27,376 nt of DNA from Cytophagaceae bacterium. GTDB taxonomy: Bacteria > Bacteroidota > Bacteroidia > Cytophagales > Spirosomataceae. Position 1 is the stretch's first letter, and the number at the start of each line of letters is the position of its first letter. The notes beneath the pieces were generated by a model. The model did not search any database. It saw only the letters and a program-made list of their open reading frames with translations, and was not told where the DNA came from. A program made the translations under genes and the position numbers. The stretch is taken from assembly GCA_027485075.1 (NCBI GenBank), contig JAIXRT010000013.1:1-27376 (forward strand). The letters are read 5' to 3'. Shown here one piece after another: positions 17,700 through 26,371 of the stretch.

Positions 17700-18527
17700 C
17701 TAAGCCTTTTGAAGTCTTAAACAGGTCCAAGGGCCATTCTCAGTTTGCTCTTGCAAAGTTAAGCCTACCGAAGTCGCTGCTTTTTGGAGAATTGGCACAT
17801 CGGCTACATAAAACCCACTTAAAAATAAATGCCCTCCGGAAACAATTCGCTTACTATATTCTTCCATTTCGTCTAATAGAATATTTCGGTTGATATTAGC
17901 TATGAGCACATCATAACATGTTTCATCCTCATCTCGTATCGTTCCAAGTGCAAAAGTAACATCTGCACATCCGTTAAGGCCAGCATTTTCGATCGAATTT
18001 TCAACAGCCCAGGAATCAATATCAAAGCCATGAACTCGCGTAGCACCACGCTTGCGAGCAACAAAAGCCAAAATTCCAGTACCTGTCCCGGCATCCAGAA
18101 CAGATTTATCGGCTAAATCTAATTCCAATAAAGCAGCTACTAATAAGGCAGTTGTTTCATGATGGCCCGTCCCAAAAGACATTTTAGGATTAATGACAAT
18201 TTCCATTGGAAATGAATGATCGGGCTCATGAAAGCTTGCGCGTATATAAACTTGATCTAAAATGCGAATCGGATCATAATTAGTCTCCCAAACTGCATTC
18301 CAATTTTCTTTTTCAATGTCATTGTAAACTACATCGATTGGACCTAAAAAACGATAGCGATCAACAATTTCTTGCGCTTGAACAGCATCATACAAAGCTG
18401 CAGGGCAATAAGCCGCAATCCCTGAGTCAAGGTCCTCAAATATATCAAATCCAATTTCGCCCAATTCGGCCATTAAAATATCTGTTATCTCAGTCGATGC
18501 TGAAATAAGCAATTGCTTCGTAGCCAT
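17700..18527 (-). CDS. prmA: Ribosomal protein L11 methyltransferase
   Basis: PrmA trimethylates ribosomal protein L11 with S-adenosylmethionine. The 275 residues comprise an N-terminal substrate-binding domain (about 1-75), a linker, and a Rossmann methyltransferase domain with motif I DAGTGTG (145-151), preceded by NPKMSFGTGHHETT, a PrmA hallmark. NINRNIL matches the NI(L/N)xxxL motif IV region. It starts 8 bases after the MCE gene stop and is the last gene of the amidase-mce-prmA operon. A stem-loop follows 68 bases downstream. Confidence 0.94.
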   Translation of the reverse strand: MATKQLLISASTEITDILMAELGEIGFDIFEDLDSGIAAYCPAALYDAVQAQEIVDRYRFLGPIDVVYNDIEKENWNAVWETNYDPIRILDQVYIRASFHEPDHSFPMEIVINPKMSFGTGHHETTALLVAALLELDLADKSVLDAGTGTGILAFVARKRGATRVHGFDIDSWAVENSIENAGLNGCADVTFALGTIRDEDETCYDVLIANINRNILLDEMEEYSKRIVSGGHLFLSGFYVADVPILQKAATSVGLTLQEQTENGPWTCLRLQKA

Positions 18528-18535
18528 GTATGGGA

Positions 18536-19489
18536 TTATTTATCAGTGGGGGGATTGGGATCTTTTTTCCCAAAAACAGAGAAATGTATATAACGCTTCG
18601 GCTGCGTTCTAAAATCAATTAACAGGCGATCCAAATCAATAATCGACTTATTAAGCCCTGAGTAAAGGGAATCGTTTGTCAAAAATTTACCCGCACTTCC
18701 TTGGCCTTGTTCCAATTTTGTCACTATACGCTGAAGTGATGTAATCGCGCGACTTGCCTCTTGAATGGTTTGCCCAATCCGGGCTGCTTGAATGGAATCG
18801 GCTACTGAATTAAACTTGGTCAACAATGGTTTTAATTCTTTCTCTGTCTCAATTAAACTCTGAGACAGATTCCGCATATTGGCTGTAATCTGTTTGATAT
18901 TTACACTGTTCTCCGCTACTAACGTAGAAACAGAGCCATTAATATTCGACACAGCTACATTGGAATTTTCAATTAAGCGATTAAGATGCAAGCCTGTTTT
19001 CTCAAATTTAGAACTAACATTCCGGAAGGAAACGAGAAGTGAATCTGCATTGGATAAGACGGGCAATGCACGCTCTTTCAATAACGAAGAAAGACCTTTT
19101 TCATTGATGCCAGGTATCGTTGACTCATCGGCAATCGCCCCTTTACCCAACAGCTCTAGGCGAATAACTTTTCCGCCAAGTAAGGCTCCGTCTGATAAAA
19201 TGGCCACTGTCTTATCTGGTAAAACTAACCCTTTATTGACCCAAATTTCAACCTTGATTTTATTCCCGTCTGCTGGATCTAAAAATACCTTTTTCACTTT
19301 GCCTACTTCGACACCATTGACCATAACGATGTTGGATGCCGTGAGGCCGTCAACATTATCGTATTGAATGTAGTAGGTATTCGACTTCGAAAATAGGTCA
19401 TTCCCTTTCAAGAAATTAAACCCAAAATAGAGGATTAAAAAGGCCATTAGGGCCAAAAAACCTACCTTTAATTCGTTGCTTTTGAACAT
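18536..19489 (-). CDS. MCE/MlaD-family lipid-transport protein
   Basis: MlaD-type proteins form hexameric rings that carry lipids across the periplasm. The 317 residues start with one membrane helix (about 9-28, VGFLALMAFLILYFGFNFL). The MCE domain follows (about 38-115), with VDGLTASNIVMVNGVEVGKV and LSDGALLGGKVIRLEL. The rest is a long helical region likely to form a coiled coil (residues about 150-290). No permease (MlaE) or ATPase (MlaF) is in the window, so the partners are elsewhere. It begins 5 bases after the amidase stop. The pairing with a peptidoglycan amidase opposite lptD is a conserved-looking envelope cluster. Confidence 0.9.
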   Translation of the reverse strand: MFKSNELKVGFLALMAFLILYFGFNFLKGNDLFSKSNTYYIQYDNVDGLTASNIVMVNGVEVGKVKKVFLDPADGNKIKVEIWVNKGLVLPDKTVAILSDGALLGGKVIRLELLGKGAIADESTIPGINEKGLSSLLKERALPVLSNADSLLVSFRNVSSKFEKTGLHLNRLIENSNVAVSNINGSVSTLVAENSVNIKQITANMRNLSQSLIETEKELKPLLTKFNSVADSIQAARIGQTIQEASRAITSLQRIVTKLEQGQGSAGKFLTNDSLYSGLNKSIIDLDRLLIDFRTQPKRYIHFSVFGKKDPNPPTDK

Positions 19490-19494
19490 TTGGG

Positions 19495-20295
19495 CTATTT
19501 TTCTATGTCTTCTTTGTACTTCTTAAATGCTGTTGCAATGGCGTCTGCCACTTGGGATTGTCCGTGCTCGGAGTTTAAGTATTCCTCTTCCTCTGCATTC
19601 GTCAAAAAACCCGTCTCCACGAGTACACTCGGCATGGCCGTACGCCAAATCACCAAAAATCCAGCTTGCTTTACCCCAAAACTTTTCCGTTTGTACGTTT
19701 TAGCAAATTGGTCTTCTACTAATGAAGCAAATTTAACCGAGCTAGCCATAAAGGCACTTTGGTAATTTGCCATCATAATATGCGCTAATGGAGAACTGGG
19801 ATCAAAACCATTATAGGCAGTTTGATAATCTTTTTCTTGCAAGATAACCGAGTTCTCTCGCTTCGCTACGTTTAAATTTCCGTCTGTTTTATGCAAACCC
19901 ATCGTGTAGGTTTCCGTTCCATAGGCTGATTTGTTGGCCGCCGCATTGCAATGAACTGAAATAAATAGATCTGCTTTGTTCCGATTCGCAATATCAGCTC
20001 GTTCAAATAACTCAATAAATTCATCAGTTTCCCGCGTATAAATCACCTTTAAATCCGGGAATTCAGCTTTCAGTTTACGGCCCAATTCTAATATAATTTT
20101 CAATGTAACTTTTCCTTCGCGGGCACCTTTGGGACCTAAACACCCTGGATCTTTACCTCCATGCCCTGCGTCCAAACACACCGTCCGAATTAAATTCTTT
20201 TTAGGTGGGTTATTCGTGGGCTGAGGTTCTGCTTGTACTACTTCGAAGACCAAAAATAAAGCCGCAATAAAAATAACTCGAATCGCTAAAAACAT
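19495..20295 (-). CDS. Periplasmic N-acetylmuramoyl-L-alanine amidase (Amidase_3)
   Basis: An AmiC-type zinc amidase that cleaves the bond between MurNAc and L-Ala in peptidoglycan, acting in septum splitting or wall turnover. The chosen start at 20295 gives a clean signal peptide (MFLAIRVIFIAALFLVFEVV, then QA before the mature EPQP). An upstream in-frame start at 20403 would add 36 residues that lack signal features and overlap the promoter. Zinc and catalytic motifs are complete: DAGHGGKDPG, the internal Glu after it, SVHCNAA and VETGFLTNAEEE. Mature length is short, with catalytic domain only and no AMIN or LysM domain. It is first in the operon with the MCE gene and prmA. Confidence 0.92.
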   Translation of the reverse strand: MFLAIRVIFIAALFLVFEVVQAEPQPTNNPPKKNLIRTVCLDAGHGGKDPGCLGPKGAREGKVTLKIILELGRKLKAEFPDLKVIYTRETDEFIELFERADIANRNKADLFISVHCNAAANKSAYGTETYTMGLHKTDGNLNVAKRENSVILQEKDYQTAYNGFDPSSPLAHIMMANYQSAFMASSVKFASLVEDQFAKTYKRKSFGVKQAGFLVIWRTAMPSVLVETGFLTNAEEEEYLNSEHGQSQVADAIATAFKKYKEDIEK

Positions 20296-20363
20296 TATTT
20301 TTTCAATTATTAGACGTATGGTAAGTAGCAATGATGTAATTTTACAATTCCCATTGCCACACA

Positions 20364-20371
20364 CAAAGATA
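20364..20371 (-). promoter_or_regulatory. -7 promoter box for the amidase-mce-prmA operon
   Basis: TATCTTTG on the minus strand matches TAnnTTTG, 68 bases before the amidase ATG. It lies between the amidase start and the preferred lptD start, and inside the longer alternative lptD frame, which supports shorter starts for both genes. Confidence 0.5.
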
Positions 20372-20386
20372 ATTTTTAAATTCCAT

Positions 20387-23104
20387 TTGGTAAAGCAATC
20401 CACATATTACCTTTTTCTGTTCATTGGACTATTCCTTGGTGGCATATCGGATTCCTTTGGGCAGCGGGTCATCTTGAAAGATTCTGCTCAATCCCGTGTC
20501 ATTCCCTCAGATTCACTAACTAAAAGCCAAGATCTACAAACGACCGTGTATTATTCTGCGGCTGATTCCACTATCTTGGATGCGGCGAATCAGGTAGTCC
20601 ATCTGTATGGAAAAGCGAAGGTCAAGTATGGGGAAATTGGCCTAGAAGCAAATTACATTCGTTTAGATTGGGAATCAAATGAAGTGTTTGCCAAAGGAAC
20701 CTATGATTCAACTGCCCAAAAAATGGAAGGCTTACCAGTCTTTACTCAAGGGGGAGACAAATACGATTCAGATGAGATACGCTATAATTTCAAGAGTAAA
20801 CGTGCAGCGATTAAGGGAATTGTAACCCAACAAGGCGAAGGGTATGTGCAGGGGAAAACAGTTAAAAAAGATGAAGAGGAGAATCTATACATCCGAAATG
20901 CAATTTACACTACATGTAATTTAAGCCATCCACACTTCCATATTAATGCGAGTAAAATCAAAGTCGTCGGCAAAAAGGAAATTATATCCGGCCCCTTTCA
21001 TTTTGAATTAAATGACATCCCATTACCGATCGGATTGCCGTTTGGCTTTTTCCCTTACTCACAACCAAAGGAAGCGGGTAAATCAGGCATCTTATTCCCT
21101 ACCTATGGTGAGGAACCTACAGGTCGTGGATTTTATTTACGTGAAGGCGGTTACTATTGGGCCGCAAGTGAAAATATTGGTATTCGATTTACTGGTCAAA
21201 TTTACTCAAAAGGAGGATGGGGATTAGGTGCAAATTCACAATATAACAAGCGCTATCGCTATAATGGAAGTTTTAATTTAGCGTTTAATCGCAATAGCAA
21301 TGGCGCAGAGTTTAACCCCACGAAGCGAACAGATTTCTCGTTACAATGGTCCCACAGCCCACGCAGTCTGGGAAACTCAAGTTTCTCCGCATCCGTTAAT
21401 ATTGCATCTAATTCATTCAATCAATTCAACACATTTTCCACGCAACAGTACCTAACGAATACCATTGGATCTTCGGTACAATACACCAAAAACGTGGGAC
21501 AAATATTTCGCAGTGGTATCAGTTTAAGGATCAACCAAAATACAACCACACGTGTATTTGATGCTGGAACTGAATTCAATTTTGGCTTAAATCAATTTCA
21601 GCCATTCAAACGAAAAAATGCGATTGGAGAGAAATTTATGGATCAGTTTCGACTTGGTCTAGATTTTTCTGGGAGCGTTTCTGTGACGAACCAAGTTTCG
21701 GACCCATTTACACGGTATGAGTTTGATGTATTCCCTCGCGAGTCAAATAGCCAACGAGGAGTCATCCAAAGGCCTTTTGTCCCTACCACCCTCAATGATT
21801 TACCTCCGGGGGTTGTTCCTGTGAATGCGAGTACAATTCCGATGTTGTTGGATAAAGCGCAAACAAAATTTCAATATAGCGTTCCGCTTTCCTTACCGAA
21901 TATTAAACTTACGCCCTACATCAACTTGACCCCTGGTGTTTCCTTATCAGGAAATATGTTTACAAGATCTTACAAATACACCTACATGCCTGTTGACTCG
22001 ACCGTACGCATCGATACAGTGGGTGGATTGCCAAAATTCAATTCTCAGCTTTCGTTTTCTGCTAGTATGAATACACGTGTATATGGAACAGCGCGTTTCA
22101 GTAAAGGTCGTCTAGAAGCGATACGCCATACAGCTGTGCCGAGTATTAGCTTGAGCTATGCACCAGATGTTTCTGATCCATCACTTGGTTATTTTCAAGA
22201 CGTCCGTATTAATAACCGTAAATTCATCAATGCAGCAGGAGTAGAACAGATAGGAGATATTCGACGGATTTCGAGCTTTGATCCACGTACGTTAAGTTAT
22301 GGAGGAGCTACGGGCGCAATTAGTTTTGGTATTCAAAATACGTTGGAAGCAAAGCTGAAAACCAAATCTGATACCGCTACCAAACAAAGTGAAAAAATTA
22401 ACCTAATCGATAACTTTGGGATTAATGGAAGCTATAATTTTTTAGCAAAAGAATTTCCACTGTCCAATCTGAGCTTCACGGCTAATTCGCGTGTTAGGGA
22501 ATTTGATATCAACATCGGAGGTAGTATTGACCCATATCTATACGTTCAAGATAAGGCATTTTTTGATATGGGCAGACGGACTAACGACCTGATGTTTAGC
22601 AAGGGCGAGGGATTGGGCCGATTACAAGGACTTAATTTATCCATAGGCCGTCGGTTTGCCCCATCAAAAACAAAAGATAAAACAAGTAAGGAAGGAAGCG
22701 AAGCGCAATTGCGGCAGATTAATCGAAATTTGGATGATTATGTGGACTGGAATTTACCATGGACATTTTCATTTAGTTATCAATTCAGTTATAACCGTAT
22801 GGGGTTAGCTGCTGCCCAAAAAATTGCTGGTTTAACATTTCAGGGAGATGTAAGTCTTTCCGAAAAATGGAAATTCTCTGTGTCTTCAGGTTATGATTTC
22901 AAATTTAATGGCTTGACATATACAAACATGTCAGTACATCGCGATTTACATTGCTGGGAAATGAATTTCAACTGGACTCCTATTGCGAGTCCCTTTTATG
23001 GCCGCGCGAGTAATTACTCGTTCGACCTACGCGTAAAATCCACATTACTCCAAGACCTAAAATTATCGCGAAGAAGAAGCTTCTACGATAAAGGTGGATT
23101 CTAA
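20387..23104 (+). CDS. lptD: LptD-like outer-membrane LPS assembly protein
   Basis: LptD is the outer-membrane barrel that inserts lipopolysaccharide into the outer leaflet. From the preferred start it has about 905 residues. After a signal peptide (KQSTYYLFLFIGLFLGG, ending SDSFGQ) comes an OstA-type periplasmic beta-jellyroll (about 45-190; VVHLYGKAKVKYGEIGLEAN, YNFKSKRAAIKGIVTQQGEG). A long barrel with many alternating aromatic/polar strands follows. The start is uncertain: TTG at 20387 puts the signal peptide at the N-terminus, while an ATG at 20318 would add 23 residues overlapping the opposite promoter. The last four bases (CTAA) are shared with the convergent msrA stop. Its divergent partner is the amidase operon. 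Confidence 0.88.
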   Translation: MVKQSTYYLFLFIGLFLGGISDSFGQRVILKDSAQSRVIPSDSLTKSQDLQTTVYYSAADSTILDAANQVVHLYGKAKVKYGEIGLEANYIRLDWESNEVFAKGTYDSTAQKMEGLPVFTQGGDKYDSDEIRYNFKSKRAAIKGIVTQQGEGYVQGKTVKKDEEENLYIRNAIYTTCNLSHPHFHINASKIKVVGKKEIISGPFHFELNDIPLPIGLPFGFFPYSQPKEAGKSGILFPTYGEEPTGRGFYLREGGYYWAASENIGIRFTGQIYSKGGWGLGANSQYNKRYRYNGSFNLAFNRNSNGAEFNPTKRTDFSLQWSHSPRSLGNSSFSASVNIASNSFNQFNTFSTQQYLTNTIGSSVQYTKNVGQIFRSGISLRINQNTTTRVFDAGTEFNFGLNQFQPFKRKNAIGEKFMDQFRLGLDFSGSVSVTNQVSDPFTRYEFDVFPRESNSQRGVIQRPFVPTTLNDLPPGVVPVNASTIPMLLDKAQTKFQYSVPLSLPNIKLTPYINLTPGVSLSGNMFTRSYKYTYMPVDSTVRIDTVGGLPKFNSQLSFSASMNTRVYGTARFSKGRLEAIRHTAVPSISLSYAPDVSDPSLGYFQDVRINNRKFINAAGVEQIGDIRRISSFDPRTLSYGGATGAISFGIQNTLEAKLKTKSDTATKQSEKINLIDNFGINGSYNFLAKEFPLSNLSFTANSRVREFDINIGGSIDPYLYVQDKAFFDMGRRTNDLMFSKGEGLGRLQGLNLSIGRRFAPSKTKDKTSKEGSEAQLRQINRNLDDYVDWNLPWTFSFSYQFSYNRMGLAAAQKIAGLTFQGDVSLSEKWKFSVSSGYDFKFNGLTYTNMSVHRDLHCWEMNFNWTPIASPFYGRASNYSFDLRVKSTLLQDLKLSRRRSFYDKGGF

Positions 23105-23748
23105 TTCAGCTTATCTTTAAACGCCTTTAGAAATTTGTCCATTTTAGGCTTAATCACAATTTGGCAATAAGGTTCCGTGCCATTTTGATTGAAATAATCT
23201 TGGTGGTAATCTTCCGCCGGATAGAAAACTGATGCTGCTGAAATTTCTGTTACAATTGGATTGGGGAATACGTGTTTTTCATTCAGATTACGTTTCCAAT
23301 TTTCAGCTGCCTGCTTTTGAGATTCGCTACTAAAAAATATAGCCGACCGGTATTGCGTACCTACATCAGCTCCTTGACGATTCAAGGTTGTTGGGTCATG
23401 CGTTTGCCAAAATACTTCCAATAAAGTCTCAAACGTAACAACATTCGGATCGTAGGTGATTTGACATACTTCCGCATGGCCTGTAAGCCCAGAGCACACT
23501 TCTCGGTAAGTTGGGTCCTTAATTTTACCTCCCATATATCCAGAAGTCACCGATTTAACACCTTTGACCCGCTGGTATACGGCTTCTACACACCAAAAAC
23601 ATCCCGCTCCGAATGTAATTGTATCTAATTTTACGACTGAATTATCTTGCATAGTTGGCTTTTTAATCGATGTTCCTCCACAAGAAAAATGAAGAAATGC
23701 CCCAGCAATGCTCAGTATTAATCCGACTTTTTTCAAATAGAAGCTCAT
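23101..23748 (-). CDS. msrA: Peptide methionine sulfoxide reductase MsrA, probably an exported lipoprotein
   Basis: MsrA reduces S-methionine sulfoxide in oxidised proteins. The 215 residues have the catalytic motif FGAGCFWCVEAVYQ (C50, C53), SGYMGG, TGHAEVCQITYDP and YHQDYF, so the enzyme should be active. The first 30 residues form a signal sequence (KKVGLILSIAGAFLHFSC) with Cys23 as the probable lipidation site; His at the -3 position makes the lipobox atypical, so a periplasmic or membrane-anchored form is inferred. No MsrB domain is fused and no msrB lies nearby. It overlaps lptD by four bases at the stop codons. Confidence 0.93.
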   Translation of the reverse strand: MSFYLKKVGLILSIAGAFLHFSCGGTSIKKPTMQDNSVVKLDTITFGAGCFWCVEAVYQRVKGVKSVTSGYMGGKIKDPTYREVCSGLTGHAEVCQITYDPNVVTFETLLEVFWQTHDPTTLNRQGADVGTQYRSAIFFSSESQKQAAENWKRNLNEKHVFPNPIVTEISAASVFYPAEDYHQDYFNQNGTEPYCQIVIKPKMDKFLKAFKDKLN

Positions 23749-23767
23749 ATCCTTTTTTATTTTAACG

Positions 23768-23775
23768 TAGTTTTG
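23768..23775 (+). promoter_or_regulatory. -7 promoter box for the PAP2-like gene
   Basis: TAGTTTTG matches TAnnTTTG and lies 37 bases before the ATG at 23813, in the gap between the divergent msrA and PAP2-like genes. No matching -33 TTG is evident. Confidence 0.4.
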
Positions 23776-23812
23776 CGAACTGAAAACCTAAGAAGCATAA
23801 CGAATAAAGTGG

Positions 23813-24448
23813 ATGAATAGTTTTAAAAAATCAATTTCTGCTACTTGGGCTACTGCTTGGCAAGATAAACAATTTCAGTGGCGTTTGATTTTAGCATTCG
23901 GGGTGTTCGCTATTTTTCCATGGAAAGCTGCTGATTTTTTTCAGTGGATTCAGCTTCGTGAAGGAGAAGTTTGGCCAGATTGGATTTTAGCACAAATCCC
24001 TTCAGCTAATGTTTCCTACCTTATCTTCGGAATCATTTACAGCAGTGTTTTTTACTTGATTATACGTTTATTAAAAGCTCCTAAACGCTTTTTGTGGTTT
24101 ACTTGGGCATTTAATATTGAAACACTCATGCGATTTGCCAGCCTCTATTTAATTGCATTAAACCCTCCCAAAGGGTTAGTTGACCTACATGACCCAATCG
24201 CTGAACTATTTATTTACGGAGATAGTCTTCCGATAACCAAGGATCTTTTTTTCTCTGGGCATACCGCAACGATGGTATTCGTCTGCTATTTTTTAACTGG
24301 GAATGAGCGGAAAATAAGTTTGTTGCTAACTGGGGTTTTAGTAGCCCTATTATTAATTCAGCATGTGCACTATACGTGGGATATATTGGCAGCACCTGTG
24401 GCCACGCTTGCTTCTATCTGGATTGCGAAGCGGTTAATTAGCGTTTGA
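23813..24448 (+). CDS. PAP2-related/sphingomyelin-synthase-like membrane protein
   Basis: A 211-residue protein with about six membrane helices. Two conserved motifs identify the sphingomyelin-synthase-like branch of the PAP2 superfamily: SGHT (H150) and HVHYTWD (H184, H186, D190). In eukaryotic sphingomyelin synthases the triad is His in SGHT, then His and Asp in HYTxD, at the same four-residue spacing; here that is H150, H186 and D190. The protein probably transfers or hydrolyses a phosphate-linked lipid headgroup, with its active site facing the periplasm. Bacteroidota make sphingolipids, so a headgroup transferase is plausible; a plain lipid phosphatase is the alternative. The substrate cannot be read from the sequence. 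The 3' end overlaps the convergent wbpM-like gene by 11 bases. Confidence 0.75.
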   Translation: MNSFKKSISATWATAWQDKQFQWRLILAFGVFAIFPWKAADFFQWIQLREGEVWPDWILAQIPSANVSYLIFGIIYSSVFYLIIRLLKAPKRFLWFTWAFNIETLMRFASLYLIALNPPKGLVDLHDPIAELFIYGDSLPITKDLFFSGHTATMVFVCYFLTGNERKISLLLTGVLVALLLIQHVHYTWDILAAPVATLASIWIAKRLISV

Positions 24449-26366
24449 TACTCACCGACTTTCGGTCTAGTTTTTCGAAGACAGAATTATTTGATTTATA
24501 TTCTGGAATAACCTGCTTTATTTTAGCCACTAATTCATTATTCCCTCCATCAGCGAGCAATTGTAGCATTTCGGCTACTTGAATTTCCATATAAGCGTAG
24601 GTAGGCGTATTTACTTTGGCAATCAATATTTTAGGGTGGTGCGTTGGCAAAGAATTCTCATCATTATTCAACAACTCCTCATATAATTTTTCACCTGGAC
24701 GCAGGCCGGTATATTTGATTTCAATGTCCCGATCTACGCGCAAACCACTTAGGGTAATCATCTTCTTTGCTAGGTTAACAATCTTCACAGATTCGCCCAT
24801 ATCAAAGACGAAAACCTCACCACCTTCTCCCATGGTAGCTGCTTCAAGCACGAGCTCGCATGCTTCTGGAATTGTCATGAAATAACGCGTAATTTCAGGG
24901 TGAGTGACTGTGACAGGGCCTCCGCGTTCAATCTGCTTCTTAAACAATGGAATAACGGATCCGTTGGATCCCAAAACGTTACCAAAACGTGTCGCAATAA
25001 ACTTAGTGCGCATACCTTCCAATTGATTCATTGACTGCGTATACATTTCGGCAAAACGCTTGGTGGCACCCATTACGTTGGTCGGATTTACCGCCTTATC
25101 CGTGGACACCATCACAAATTTATCTACTCCATTTTCAGCCGCTAATTCAGCTAATACTTGTGTGCCTATGATGTTTATTTTCACCGCCTCATACGGATTT
25201 TTCTCCATCAAAGGCACGTGCTTGTATGCTGCCGCGTGAAACACGATTCCAGGCTTATGGGTTTTAAAAATATAGGCCATACGCTGGTAATCTGATACGT
25301 CAGCCACCTTAACAACTAGTTCTGTATTGGATGGAATTAAACCGGAAAGTTCATATTCCAAATCGAATAACCCGGATTCTGCTTGATCAACTAAAATAAT
25401 TTTAGCGGGGAAATAGGCAATTAGTTGGCGTACAATTTCACTACCAATGGAACCAGCCGCTCCGGTTACCAAGATAGCTTGTGAATTCATTTCTTCACTA
25501 ATCCGCTTATTGTTCATTTGGATCTCCTCGCGGCCAAGCAAATCCTCAATCTTAACGTTGTGAATTTGATTAATAGCAAATTCCCCACCGACCCATTTAT
25601 CTACTGGTGGCAATGTTTTTACGATAACTCCTCGGTCAAGAAAGACATCTGAAATCTTACGTTTTGCTTGCAGTCCAATGTTATTTATGGCCATGATGAC
25701 TTGAAGTCCCTCATAATTATCCACAAATTTATCAAGCGCCTCCACCAAACTGTACACGCGAATACCTTCAATTGTCTTATTTATTTTGGATTCATTATCA
25801 TCAATAAAACCAAGAACTTGGTAATTGATTCCACGGTCATTCTGGATTACATTTTTAGTTAACAAACCGGAATAACCCGCACCGTAAATAAGTACCCCAA
25901 CGGCAGGCTTAAATTCATTAATGAAAGACTCATAGAACGATTTAACGAGAAATCGAAGTGTCACCATCAAAAACAAACAGATGAAAAAATCGATAGCTAA
26001 AATGGATAAAGGGACATATAATAACATATCCAATCCACTATAATATCGCAGAGCGATCGAAAATAATGCGGCAATAAACGTACCGGTGAAAACAGCTTTT
26101 AAAATTAATACAGCATCCTCAATACTGGTGTGCCGAATAATCCCAGTAAAGGATTGAAAATAAAGAAAAGCTCCGATTCGAATGAGGAAAAGAAATAAAA
26201 AGTGAAACTGAAAATTGTACAAATCAATTTCTTGGTACCTAAAGTTCGTTCGCAATAAGGTTGCCAACGTAAAAGAGAACATGACAATCCCCAAGTCAAT
26301 AACCAATACCAACCACCTAGAGAGGAAGCGATTTGAGTATTTTCGAATGAATATAGATTGAGTCAT
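24438..26366 (-). CDS. WbpM/CapD-type nucleotide-sugar dehydratase/epimerase
   Basis: A membrane-bound enzyme that modifies UDP-GlcNAc-type sugars for O-antigen, capsule or glycan synthesis. Of 642 residues, about the first 140 form four membrane helices. A CoA-binding-like Rossmann domain follows (IYGAGYSGLLTKNV, then VLGFIDDNESK). The catalytic SDR domain begins with the NAD motif TGAAGSIGSE (301-310). The active site reads VSTDKAVNPTNVMGATKR, with Met432 in place of the classical SDR tyrosine and Lys436; this Met is the family norm for WbpM-type 4,6-dehydratases, not a defect. The likely product is a UDP-4-keto-6-deoxy sugar. A TAACTTTG box ends only 5 bases before the ATG, so the mRNA may be leaderless. 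Confidence 0.92.
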   Translation of the reverse strand: MTQSIFIRKYSNRFLSRWLVLVIDLGIVMFSFTLATLLRTNFRYQEIDLYNFQFHFLFLFLIRIGAFLYFQSFTGIIRHTSIEDAVLILKAVFTGTFIAALFSIALRYYSGLDMLLYVPLSILAIDFFICLFLMVTLRFLVKSFYESFINEFKPAVGVLIYGAGYSGLLTKNVIQNDRGINYQVLGFIDDNESKINKTIEGIRVYSLVEALDKFVDNYEGLQVIMAINNIGLQAKRKISDVFLDRGVIVKTLPPVDKWVGGEFAINQIHNVKIEDLLGREEIQMNNKRISEEMNSQAILVTGAAGSIGSEIVRQLIAYFPAKIILVDQAESGLFDLEYELSGLIPSNTELVVKVADVSDYQRMAYIFKTHKPGIVFHAAAYKHVPLMEKNPYEAVKINIIGTQVLAELAAENGVDKFVMVSTDKAVNPTNVMGATKRFAEMYTQSMNQLEGMRTKFIATRFGNVLGSNGSVIPLFKKQIERGGPVTVTHPEITRYFMTIPEACELVLEAATMGEGGEVFVFDMGESVKIVNLAKKMITLSGLRVDRDIEIKYTGLRPGEKLYEELLNNDENSLPTHHPKILIAKVNTPTYAYMEIQVAEMLQLLADGGNNELVAKIKQVIPEYKSNNSVFEKLDRKSVSIKR

Positions 26367-26371
26367 GAGAA

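Noticed and set aside
18879..19367. 162-codon plus-strand frame opposite the MCE gene
   Set aside because: No recognisable domain, no promoter or ribosome site, and the minus strand carries a well-supported MCE domain.
25055..25080. Missing SDR tyrosine in the wbpM-like enzyme, suggesting inactivation
   Set aside because: Met in place of Tyr (Met432 with Lys436) is the normal state of WbpM/CapD-type dehydratases, so this is not a defect.
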